The notes below the pieces were generated by a model. The model searched no databases, was not told where the DNA came from, and saw only the letters and a program-made list of their open reading frames with translations. From the NCBI GenBank assembly GCA_027624075.1, contig JAQBUH010000004.1, positions 1 through 64,000 on the forward strand: 64,000 nt of DNA, in the 5' to 3' direction. The position numbers and the translations under genes are program-made. Below, in pieces: positions 54,524 to 61,745 of this stretch (the first letter of the stretch is position 1; every line of letters begins with the position of its first letter). Source of the stretch: Chloroflexota bacterium (lineage in GTDB: Bacteria; Chloroflexota; Dehalococcoidia; Lucifugimonadales; Lucifugimonadaceae).

Positions 54524-55816
54524 TCAGTCCCCAAAGCTGTACACGAACCCGTCGTGCGACCCGAAGTAGAGCCGTCCGCCCACAACCGCGGGCGAGCTCC
54601 AAACGAAGTCGCCCGCCTCCACAGTCCAGTTGATAAATCCGGTCTCACGCTCAAGCGCGTAGACCCTGCCGTCGCTGGAGCCGACGTATAGCTCACTGCT
54701 CGCGACAGCCGCGCTGGAAAGGATGTCGCCACGAAGAGACACACGCCATATCGGGTTCCCGTTGAACAGGTTCAGGCCGAACATCATCCCACTGCGCGAC
54801 CCCGCGTAGAGCCAGCCGTCCTCAGTCGCGGCCGGCGACGCAAATACAGGGCCTCCTGTGTCGAACCGCCAGATCAGCCGCCCGGTCGCCTTCTCAAGCC
54901 CATAGATAAAACCATCGTCTGAGCCGACCGCCACTATGTTGTACGCAACAGACGGCGATGAGACCACGGCGGCGCCTGTGCGAGCCGACCAACGTTCTTC
55001 GCCCGTCGCCGCGTCGAGCGCGTAGACGACGCCGTCCGTCGAGCCAATGTAGAGCGTGCCATCGAGTACCGCAGGCGATGAGAGAATCCCACCGCCTGTC
55101 TCGAAGCTCCAGACCAGTTCGCCCGACGCTGCGTCAAGAGCGTAGACGTTACGGTCGAACGCGCCGAAGTACACAACGTCGTCCACTATGGCCGGTGAAG
55201 ACTGCTCGCCGCCGGGCCCGAGCGCAAACCGCCAGCGCGCCTGACCTGTCTGTGCGTCAACTGCGTAAAACAGGTTGTCGTCTGCCCCGAAGTAGACGAG
55301 TCCGTCTGAGACCGAAGGTGAAGCCCGCAGCAACCCACCGACCCGAAAGCGCCACAGCTCATCTCCGGTCTCGGCGTCGAGCGCGAAGAGGGTGTTTGAG
55401 AACGATCCGACGTATAAGACGCCGTCCACGACCGCAGGCGACGACTCAACGGCGCCGCCGGTCTGGAACCGCCAGCGAAGACCTGGTGTCGCGTCTTGGC
55501 CGTCTCCCGGCAAGACCTCTGTGCCGTCCGGCGTCCCTGTGTGGAACGGCCCCGACCTGAATGCCGACCAATCTTCCGGGCCAGCCTCTTCACCAGCCGA
55601 GCCTGCGGGTTCCTCGATCAACCTGTCCGGGGCCGGCGTACTTGCGGCGGTTTCGGGCGTGGGCGTAACCGGCGCGCCAGTAGCGGTCGGAGTGATGTCG
55701 ATGGTCGGTAGCGTCGCACGCGTTGGCTCCCCGGCCGGCGAAGAGCATGCGACTACGAGGGCCGAGCCGGACAGCGCCAGCATGAGCCAGATCAAGCCGG
55801 TCTTTGCAGTGCCCAT
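54524..55816 (-). CDS. PQQ-type beta-propeller lipoprotein
   Basis: The 430-residue protein has a signal peptide LIWLMLALSGSALVVACSS with a lipobox Cys, then a Thr/Pro-rich linker. Eight repeated blades of the PQQ/BamB type follow, each with a YVGS/YFGS and ALDAxTGExxW core (for example LFALDAETGDELWRF and VYALDAATGEERWSA). BamB-like or Kelch-like propellers act in envelope assembly or binding; no catalytic residues are visible. It follows the VOC gene in the same direction, with a 293-bp spacer containing GC-rich palindromic sequence. Confidence 0.85.
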   Translation of the reverse strand: MGTAKTGLIWLMLALSGSALVVACSSPAGEPTRATLPTIDITPTATGAPVTPTPETAASTPAPDRLIEEPAGSAGEEAGPEDWSAFRSGPFHTGTPDGTEVLPGDGQDATPGLRWRFQTGGAVESSPAVVDGVLYVGSFSNTLFALDAETGDELWRFRVGGLLRASPSVSDGLVYFGADDNLFYAVDAQTGQARWRFALGPGGEQSSPAIVDDVVYFGAFDRNVYALDAASGELVWSFETGGGILSSPAVLDGTLYIGSTDGVVYALDAATGEERWSARTGAAVVSSPSVAYNIVAVGSDDGFIYGLEKATGRLIWRFDTGGPVFASPAATEDGWLYAGSRSGMMFGLNLFNGNPIWRVSLRGDILSSAAVASSELYVGSSDGRVYALERETGFINWTVEAGDFVWSSPAVVGGRLYFGSHDGFVYSFGD

Positions 55817-55949
55817 GGTGGTAATCAGATTTCGATCTCCGAGGTCAGACGCCTGACAGCAGACGCTATAACTGGCGGTATGCGAGTTTTTCTACGAACC
55901 TGGCCTGGGGACAGACGTATTCGTTCCCTGGCTGCGGCCCGGACTCTGG

Positions 55950-56846
55950 CTAGTACTTCCTCGCCGGGTAAGCAAGGTGGCCGGTCATCCCGACGCCGGT
56001 CGCGCGGTAGACGAAGCCGGTGGCGAACGTCACATACAGGTCGCCCAGCGACCCGCCGCCAAAGGTGCAGTTCGTCGGCGACTCGGCGGGCGTGCGGTGC
56101 GTGGACCGCACAAGTCCGCTCGGCTCAAACACGTAGATCATCGATCCCGGCCCCGCATGCGGGCTTCCCGCCGTCGCCACAATCATGCCGTCCGTCGTCA
56201 GCGTCATGCCATCGATGCAGCGCGCCTGTCCGAAGTCGAAAAGCTGCGTGCCGGCGCCGAGCGTCCCGTTCTCCAGCACCGGATACGCCCTGAGTTGCCG
56301 CGGGACACCCGGCGCGCTCGGGCTCTCGGCAACGTATAGCGTCTTCTCGTCACGGGAGAGCAGGACGCCGTTTGGCTTTGTGGTGTCGAACGTGACACGC
56401 GTCACGCTCCATGCGCCGCCGAAGCTGTGCTCGGCCATGTAGACCGACTCATGCGGCAGGTTGTTGGCGTTCGAGCTGTAGTTGGGGTCTGAGAAGTAGA
56501 CGCGGCCTGTCGCGGAGACTGCAAGGTCGTTGGGCCAGTTGAGCGTCTGGCCTTTGTACGCGTCCGCAATGACCTGGGGCTCTACGTTGGGGTCGTCTCG
56601 ATTGATCTTCGTGACACGGTGCGCGTCGCCTTCACAGGCCCAGAGACCTCCTGAGCGGTCGAAGGTCATGCCGTTGGCTGCGCCGGTCTTCGTGCGCCAC
56701 ACCTCGGACTTGCCGGTGGCAGGGTCCCAGCGATAGGTGGTGTTAGCCGCACACTCGTTGTAGAGCAGGGAAGAGCCGTCCCAGACCGGCCCCTCGGTGA
56801 GGCTCTTGTGGCTGGCGATCTGCTCCCACTTCCATTCGTTGGTCAC
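55950..56846 (-). CDS. SMP-30/gluconolactonase-like beta-propeller (copy 4)
   Basis: From GTG 56846 (preceded by AAGGA six bases upstream) the 298-residue protein shows Glu in LTEGPVWDG, Asn in KPNGVLLSRDEKTLYVAE and Asp in CIDGMTLTTDG, the SMP-30 metal ligands. WPNDLAVSATGRVYFSDP is the lactonase-type blade. An upstream ATG at 56918 would add a polar stretch extending toward repeat DNA. It reads in the same direction as copy 5, separated by a tandem repeat array. Confidence 0.88.
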   Translation of the reverse strand: MTNEWKWEQIASHKSLTEGPVWDGSSLLYNECAANTTYRWDPATGKSEVWRTKTGAANGMTFDRSGGLWACEGDAHRVTKINRDDPNVEPQVIADAYKGQTLNWPNDLAVSATGRVYFSDPNYSSNANNLPHESVYMAEHSFGGAWSVTRVTFDTTKPNGVLLSRDEKTLYVAESPSAPGVPRQLRAYPVLENGTLGAGTQLFDFGQARCIDGMTLTTDGMIVATAGSPHAGPGSMIYVFEPSGLVRSTHRTPAESPTNCTFGGGSLGDLYVTFATGFVYRATGVGMTGHLAYPARKY

Positions 56847-57298
56847 GAGTTTTTCCTTGTATCGAGATTTGCCACGTTGAACTTGATCGGCTTTGTTGGC
56901 GTCATCGCTCCCTACCAACGAAGAGTGATAGAGGGTGGTCTATTTTGTCATTCTGAGCTTGACTCAGAATCTCTCGGCCAACCGGTTTCCTGAGAGATGC
57001 TGAATCGAGTTCAGCATGACAGGCCTCCCGGCCGACCGGTTTCCTGAGAGATGCTGAATCGAGTTCAGCATGACAGGACTCTCGGCCAACCGGTTTCCTG
57101 AGAGATGCTGAATCGAGTTCAGCATGACAGGACTCCCAGTTGCGCACCCTTCGACAAGCTCAGGATGGCGACTCAGAATGACAATTTCTTCCAGCCTCCG
57201 CTTCTGATAAACAGGCAGTGCATTCCTAACATTCTGATCTTCGGGTGCCGATATCGGCTCCGGCCCTCGCTATTCGCACGCCGGTTGTTATGCCCCGT
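56847..57298. other. Gap with tandem REP array between two gluconolactonase-like genes
   Basis: No gene is seen. REP-like palindromes fill most of the gap: one diverged unit at 56947-56981, three 54-bp units at 56982-57138, and a related motif CCTTCGACAAGCTCAGGATG near 57149-57168. Confidence 0.7.
56982..57138. repeat. 54-bp tandem repeat, three copies, each with an internal palindrome
   Basis: Units start at 56982, 57036 and 57090 and are nearly identical. Each begins CCGGTTTCCTGAGAGATGCT and contains CTGAATCGAGTTCAG, which folds back on itself. The motif is related to the REP-like elements at 23.6-23.8 kb. There are no variable spacers, so it is not a CRISPR array. Confidence 0.9.
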
Positions 57299-58177
57299 CT
57301 AGTTCGGGTACAGCAGGTAACCCTTGAGGCCCGTGTTCCTTGCCACCAGCGTGTGGCCCTCGATGCTGCTCACGTACAGGTCTGACAGGTCAGGCCCGCC
57401 GAACGTGCAGTTCGTGGGCCGCTTCGCAGGCGTCGGGTGCTGCTCCACGATGCGGCCGCCCGGCTCGAACACGGTAACGTTCCCGCCCGGCCCAGAGACC
57501 TCCCAGCCGGTGCAGGCGACGATCTTCCCGTCGTCCGCCAGCGTCATCCCATCGATGCCCCGGTGCCGCCCGAAGTCGTGCAGCACCTGCTTCTCGCCCA
57601 GCGAGCCGTCGTCGTTCACCGGATACGCCAGCAGCGCACGCTGCTCGCCGGTGCGGTAATCGCTCTGCGCAACATAGAGCGTGCGATAGTCCTTCGAGAA
57701 CAGAAGGCCGTTCGGCATCGTTGTGTCGAAAGTCCGGCGCACGCAGGTCCACGAGCCGTCTGCCTGTGGCTCGGCAGACAGAATCGCCGAAAACTCGATG
57801 CCGACCTCAGGATTGATGTCGCCTGCGCGGTCCGAGAAGTAGATGCTGCCCGAAGGCGTGATCGCCAGGTCGTTCGGGCCGTTTATGCGGCGGCCATCGA
57901 CGCTATCGGCAATCGTTGTCATTCCGCCGCCCTTGTCAAAGCGAACGATCCGCCGGCCGTTCCCCGCGCAGCCGTACAGGTTGCCTTCTCTGTCAAAGTT
58001 CAGGCCGTTCGTGCCCTCCGTGCCTTCCCGCCAGACGGTGAGCAGGCCGCTCTTCACGTCCAGCCGCATGATGCGGCTCATCGCGATGTTGCTGAACAGC
58101 ATCGCCTCGCCGTCCCAGCAGTTGCCCTCAGTGATGTGACCGAGGACCGGCGCGGCGTTTTCAAACTTCCAGGGCAT
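57299..58177 (-). CDS. SMP-30/gluconolactonase-like beta-propeller (copy 5)
   Basis: The 292-residue propeller has Glu in HITEGNCWDG, Asn in MPNGLLFSKDYRTLYVAQ and Asp in GIDGMTLADDG. NGPNDLAITPSGSIYFSD is the family blade. Its C-terminus (GLKGYLLYPN) resembles that of copy 4 (GMTGHLAYP), so these two are the closest pair. A lactonase role on a sugar or other lactone is predicted. It is the fifth member of the family in this window. Confidence 0.9.
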   Translation of the reverse strand: MPWKFENAAPVLGHITEGNCWDGEAMLFSNIAMSRIMRLDVKSGLLTVWREGTEGTNGLNFDREGNLYGCAGNGRRIVRFDKGGGMTTIADSVDGRRINGPNDLAITPSGSIYFSDRAGDINPEVGIEFSAILSAEPQADGSWTCVRRTFDTTMPNGLLFSKDYRTLYVAQSDYRTGEQRALLAYPVNDDGSLGEKQVLHDFGRHRGIDGMTLADDGKIVACTGWEVSGPGGNVTVFEPGGRIVEQHPTPAKRPTNCTFGGPDLSDLYVSSIEGHTLVARNTGLKGYLLYPN

Positions 58178-58343
58178 CAGTCGCTCCTGACATATGATCT
58201 GGTGTTACGGAACGCCGTAGATCAAGCAAAATCCGAGCTTGACCGCGGCGTCCGGCGGCATTATCCGTGCTCGCTCCCCAATTCTGCAAACACTGCAAAC
58301 GTTGCAAACGAGGCCTTAAACGGGGCCTTAAGCGGCGCCTTGC

Positions 58344-59075
58344 CTACACGCCCATCCTGTCCGCGAACTCCGGGTAGTCAGCCCCTGCGACGTTGATGCT
58401 GCTGTCCGCTTTCAGGTCAGGCTTGCGCTCGCCGCTGCCGTATTCGGTTGGCCTCGCAACGAATCCTGTGCTCAGCCCAACCTTCGCCGCGCCGTGGAGA
58501 TCGTGTAGGTGCGCGGCACACATCATCACCTCATGTGGCTCAAGACCAAGGAGCTCGACGGCTTTCAGGTACACCTTCGGGTCCGGCTTGTAGCTTCTGA
58601 CGAGTTCGCCTGCAAAGACGACGTCCCACGGCAAGCCGCCGTACTTTGCCATGTTCACCAGCAGACCGATGTTGCCGTTGGACAGCGTGCCGATGATGTA
58701 TTTCGACTTCAGCCGTGTCAGACCGGCGACGGCGTCCGGCCACGGGTCGAGCCGGTGCCACGCCCGGTTCAACTGACGGGTCTCCTCTTCGGAAAGCCCG
58801 TCCATGCCGAACTCGGCAAGCAGGATGTCCAGCCGCTCCCGGTGCATCTGGTCCGCCGTCACCCACTCCCGCCGGCCCTCTCGCACCTCTCGAGTTCCCT
58901 CGGAATATGCCGCCCGCCAGCGGTCTGCGAACTGTTCCCAGTCCTTCGCATCTTTCGTGACACCGAGCCGTTTGCCGGCCGCGCTGACCTCCCTGATGAT
59001 CGAGCCGCGCCAGTCGACTACCGTCCCGAACACATCGAAGACAATCGCCTTAACCTGCGAAACTTCAAATGTCAT
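58344..59075 (-). CDS. Haloacid dehalogenase type II (HAD superfamily)
   Basis: The 243-residue protein carries the HAD core: IVFDVFGTVVDWRGS with the nucleophile Asp, GTLSNGNIGLLVNM (motif II), and SYKPDPKVYLKAVELLG with the motif III Lys. AWHRLDPWPDAVAGL is typical of L-2-haloacid dehalogenases, which release halide from short-chain haloacids. In the last motif it reads CAAHLHDLHGAA instead of the usual HNxD, so the exact activity is uncertain. Organohalide or simple hydrolase activity are alternatives. Confidence 0.85.
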   Translation of the reverse strand: MTFEVSQVKAIVFDVFGTVVDWRGSIIREVSAAGKRLGVTKDAKDWEQFADRWRAAYSEGTREVREGRREWVTADQMHRERLDILLAEFGMDGLSEEETRQLNRAWHRLDPWPDAVAGLTRLKSKYIIGTLSNGNIGLLVNMAKYGGLPWDVVFAGELVRSYKPDPKVYLKAVELLGLEPHEVMMCAAHLHDLHGAAKVGLSTGFVARPTEYGSGERKPDLKADSSINVAGADYPEFADRMGV

Positions 59076-59410
59076 GTCTGCTCTCCCTTTTACCCGTCAT
59101 CTGCCATTCCGAGGTGCGGAGCAATCCTGCGCTGAGCGAGAGGTGTTTCGCCCGGACCGTCATCACGAGCCATAAAGATACGAGATACGAGAATGGTGCG
59201 GTCACACGTCGAGATTGCCACCTGCTCGGCTCGAACCGCTTCACGGCCGCCCCGGTGGCAGGCTCGCTCCAATCCCGGGTTCGACCCCATTTTTACAGGG
59301 AGTCACAATTCAAGGCGACCCTCGGCCAGCAGGACGGAGTCTGACAGAAATTCGCCGGTGGTGTGCGATAATCGATTGAGTCAGTCAGCAACAATCTTGA
59401 GCATGCGCCA
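59076..59410. other. Divergent gap between dehalogenase-like gene and pyrF
   Basis: No gene is seen. A REP-like segment near 59108-59135 (CATTCCGAGGTGCGGAGCAATC) resembles the intergenic repeats at 10.0 and 57.1 kb. The rest is the likely promoter region for both neighbours. Confidence 0.4.
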
Positions 59411-60247
59411 ATGGACTCCTTTGCAGCCAGGCTAGACGAAGTCGCAGCCACAAAAAACTCGATGGTCTGCGTTGGCCTCGACCCTGACCCGCGACGGATT
59501 CCGATCGATGACGTGAGTGAGTTCAACCGCCGCATCATTGACGCCACCCACCCGTTGGTGGCGGCGTACAAGCCGCAGATGGCCTACTACGAGGCTCTCG
59601 GCATCCCCGGCTTGCATGCCCTCGAGGACACGATCAAGCACATCCGCGATGTTGCGCCGGACGTTCTGATCGTTGGCGACGGGAAGCGCGGCGACATGGG
59701 CCCGACCGCCACGGCATACGCCACCGCGATGTTCGATGTCTGGGACTTCGACGTTGTGACTGTCAACGCGTATCAGGGCTCTGACGCCGTCGAGCCCTTC
59801 CTGCAGTACCCGGGACGCGGCGTATTCATCGTCTGCCGGACATCCAACCACAGCTCCCGTGACTTCCAGGACCTGCGAATCGCGGAAGAAGGAAAGCCGC
59901 ACCTGTATGAGAAGGTGGCTGATGCTGCTGAAAGATGGGATATCGGCGGGAACATTGGACTCGTAGTAGGCGCGACGTTCCCGATGGAGTTACGACTTTT
60001 ACGCGCGGACCACCAGACTATGCCGTTCTTGATACCTGGCGTCGGAGCGCAGGGTGGAGACGTGGCGGAGGCGGTCAGGGCCGGCGCAGACGGCAACGGT
60101 CGCGGGATGCTTGTCAACTCCAGCCGTGGCATCACCTACGCGTCAGCCGACCCGAAGGACTACGCGCGCTACGCCAGGCTGGCGTGTGGCAGTCTCAAGA
60201 GGGAGATAAATATGGCCCTCGAATCCACCGTCGGCTCCCCGGAATGA
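59411..60247 (+). CDS. pyrF: Orotidine 5'-phosphate decarboxylase (type 2)
   Basis: PyrF performs the last step of UMP synthesis. The 278-residue protein has VGLDPDPRRIPID at the start, LIVGDGKRGDMGPTATAYA with the catalytic Lys and Asp residues, DVVTVNAYQGSDAVEPF, and LIPGVGAQGGDV near the phosphate site. The length and layout are those of the bacterial type 2 group. ATG 59411 is the first start. It overlaps the DUF951 gene by 4 bp. Confidence 0.95.
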   Translation: MDSFAARLDEVAATKNSMVCVGLDPDPRRIPIDDVSEFNRRIIDATHPLVAAYKPQMAYYEALGIPGLHALEDTIKHIRDVAPDVLIVGDGKRGDMGPTATAYATAMFDVWDFDVVTVNAYQGSDAVEPFLQYPGRGVFIVCRTSNHSSRDFQDLRIAEEGKPHLYEKVADAAERWDIGGNIGLVVGATFPMELRLLRADHQTMPFLIPGVGAQGGDVAEAVRAGADGNGRGMLVNSSRGITYASADPKDYARYARLACGSLKREINMALESTVGSPE

Positions 60248-60471
60248 CCTCTCAGGCCGGTCAGGCTGGCAAAGAACGCACTCCATTCGAGGTTGGCGAC
60301 CGTATCACCATGAAGAAGCCGCATCCGTGTGGTGGCCGTGAGTGGCTCGTGTACCGCATCGGCGCTGATATTGGCGTGCGGTGCGAGACGTGCGATAGAC
60401 GCGTGATGCTGCCTCGTAGAGACCTTGAGCGACGAATGAAGGCACGTATGCCGCAAAGTCCACAAGTGTAG
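60244..60471 (+). CDS. DUF951 family protein
   Basis: The 75-residue protein matches DUF951: FEVGDRITMKKPHPCGGREWLVYRIGADI in register, then VRCETCDRRVMLPRRDLERR. The paired Cys residues (PHPCGG and CETC) suggest metal binding. ATG 60244 overlaps the pyrF stop (ATGA), so translation is probably coupled. The function is unknown. Confidence 0.87.
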   Translation: MTSQAGQAGKERTPFEVGDRITMKKPHPCGGREWLVYRIGADIGVRCETCDRRVMLPRRDLERRMKARMPQSPQV

Positions 60472-60622
60472 GAATCAGCGCGCTGCCCCACCGGTCTGCA
60501 AGCAGAATTTAGTGGTTGCCAGCTTCGTTGACTGGTGAGAACGGCAAGCATAAGGTAATTGCACTCGTACTCCGAGCAGATCTAATCGATCTGGCCCTGG
60601 ATCCCCGGAAAGGCTGCTCTCA

Positions 60623-61207
60623 ATGAACGAGATGGAAATAGATAGCATCCGTGTCAGCCTGGAGAACTACCAGCGAGTAGTCATCCTCAAGCAAAAGGGT
60701 GGCGACCGGTACCTGCTGATCTGGATCGGCACGCACGAGGCCGAGGCAATCGCCGTGCGCCTGCAGGATGTGCAGGTGCCGCGTCCGCTCACCCACGACC
60801 TGCTCCACAACGCTATCAAAGACCTTGGCGGCACGATTGAGAAGATCACTGTCTCAGGACTTGAGAACGACACCTACTTCGCACGAATAGTGGTCAGAGT
60901 CGGCGAGAAGACCGTCGACATCGACTCCCGCCCGTCTGACGCGCTCGCCATCGCAGTCCGCGCAAAGGTCCCGATCTACGTCGAGGACGATGTGATGGAG
61001 AAGGCTGGCGTACTGCTGGACAAAGAGACCGGCAACGCGATAGTGGGCAACGAGGGCGCGTCTACAGCCGAGGCTTCTGCGCCGCGTGAGCACCGCGCTC
61101 CGGTCGGAAAAGAAGAGTTGAAGAAGCTCTCTGCCTTCCAGGACTTCATTGAGTCGATGGACCTGGGCGGACTTGGTGAAGATGGCGGAGCAAGGGGCGC
61201 CGGCTAA
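60623..61207 (+). CDS. Bifunctional nuclease (BFN, DUF151) family protein
   Basis: The 194-residue protein contains a BFN domain: YQRVVILKQKGGDRYLLIWIG, RPLTHDLLHNAIKDLGG, and DIDSRPSDALAIAVRAKVPIYV, the family signature. Members are reported as small DNases/RNases or stress-linked proteins; the biochemical role is uncertain. A short C-terminal tail with KEELKKLSAFQDFIESM follows. It stands alone before the tRNA pair. Confidence 0.87.
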   Translation: MNEMEIDSIRVSLENYQRVVILKQKGGDRYLLIWIGTHEAEAIAVRLQDVQVPRPLTHDLLHNAIKDLGGTIEKITVSGLENDTYFARIVVRVGEKTVDIDSRPSDALAIAVRAKVPIYVEDDVMEKAGVLLDKETGNAIVGNEGASTAEASAPREHRAPVGKEELKKLSAFQDFIESMDLGGLGEDGGARGAG

Positions 61208-61246
61208 AGCCAGGCGCCTGCGCTGTATTGCGGCTCGACCCCGGCC

Positions 61247-61286
61247 CGGCTCGGCTCGGCTCGGCTCGGCTCGGCTCGGCTCGGCT
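61247..61286. repeat. CGGCT pentanucleotide repeat (8 units)
   Basis: Eight perfect CGGCT units are followed by CGGCC, 40 bp after the BFN gene stop. In the minus frame it gives a fake AEPSRAEPSR-type peptide. It is a simple-sequence repeat prone to slippage and lies between the BFN gene and the tRNA promoter. Confidence 0.9.
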
Positions 61287-61392
61287 CGGCCCTTGAAACG
61301 GTACACTCACAAGGACTATTCTGTTTCAGTCGCGTTGCCAGACACCGTTCACCGCTTATCTGTCTGACTACCATGCCAGAGTGAATCGGGCT

Positions 61393-61421
61393 TTGAGCAG
61401 CCGGGACGCGGCTGCTAAAGT
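61393..61421 (+). promoter_or_regulatory. Probable sigma-70-type promoter for tRNA pair
   Basis: TTGAGC (61393-61398) and TAAAGT (61416-61421) are spaced by 17 bp and end 13 bp before the tRNA-Gln 5' end. The spacer contains a GCAGCC/GGCTGC inverted repeat. Position and spacing fit a tRNA promoter. Confidence 0.5.
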
Positions 61422-61434
61422 AGAGAAGTCTCGT

Positions 61435-61508
61435 TGCCGATTCGTCTAGTGGTAAGACACCAGACTCTGAATCTGGGTACCTAGGTTCGAATCCTAGATC
61501 GGCAGCCA
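61435..61508 (+). tRNA. tRNA-Gln (anticodon CTG)
   Basis: The acceptor stem is TGCCGAT/ATCGGCA. The D-arm is CGTCTAGTGGTAAGACA, the anticodon stem CCAGA/TCTGG encloses loop CTCTGAA, and the T-arm has GGTTCGAATCC. Discriminator G is followed by an encoded CCA (61506-61508). The anticodon CTG gives glutamine. Confidence 0.92.
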
Positions 61509-61510
61509 GT

Positions 61511-61586
61511 GGCCCCTTCGTCTAGTGGCCCAGGACGTGGCCCTCTCAAGGCCAAAACAGGGGTTCGACTCCCCTAGGGGCTACCA
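61511..61586 (+). tRNA. tRNA-Glu (anticodon CTC)
   Basis: GGCCCCT pairs with AGGGGCT (one G-U pair). The D-arm is TCGTCTAGTGGCCCAGGACG, the anticodon stem TGGCC/GGCCA encloses CTCTCAA, and the T-arm has GGGGTTCGACTCCCC. Discriminator A and an encoded CCA end at 61586. It starts 2 bp after tRNA-Gln, so they form one transcript. Confidence 0.92.
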
Positions 61587-61600
61587 ACCTTCGGTAGCAA

Positions 61601-61645
61601 TGAAACGGCCGCCCTGTACTGAACAGGGCGGCCGTTTCACGTTTA
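61601..61645 (+). terminator. Strong terminator after the tRNA pair
   Basis: TGAAACGGCCGCCCTG (61601-61616) and CAGGGCGGCCGTTTCA (61624-61639) form a perfect 16-bp stem with a 7-base loop, followed by CGTTTATC. It is the end of the tRNA transcript and lies about 100 bp before the ABC transporter gene. Confidence 0.8.
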
Positions 61646-61745
61646 TCTGCGATTGCGTGGCGACGAAACCGGCACCGCGCAGCGCGTCCAGCGTTACCAT
61701 CGAACGAAACCAGACGAACGCGCAACGCAGAGGCACACCTTACTC

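Noticed and set aside
56982-57138. CRISPR array
   Set aside because: The units are continuous 54-bp repeats with no variable spacers, and no cas genes are in the window.
60854-61306. Minus-strand frame with AEPSR repeats
   Set aside because: The repeat peptide is only the translation of the CGGCT simple repeat, and the rest is antisense to the BFN gene.
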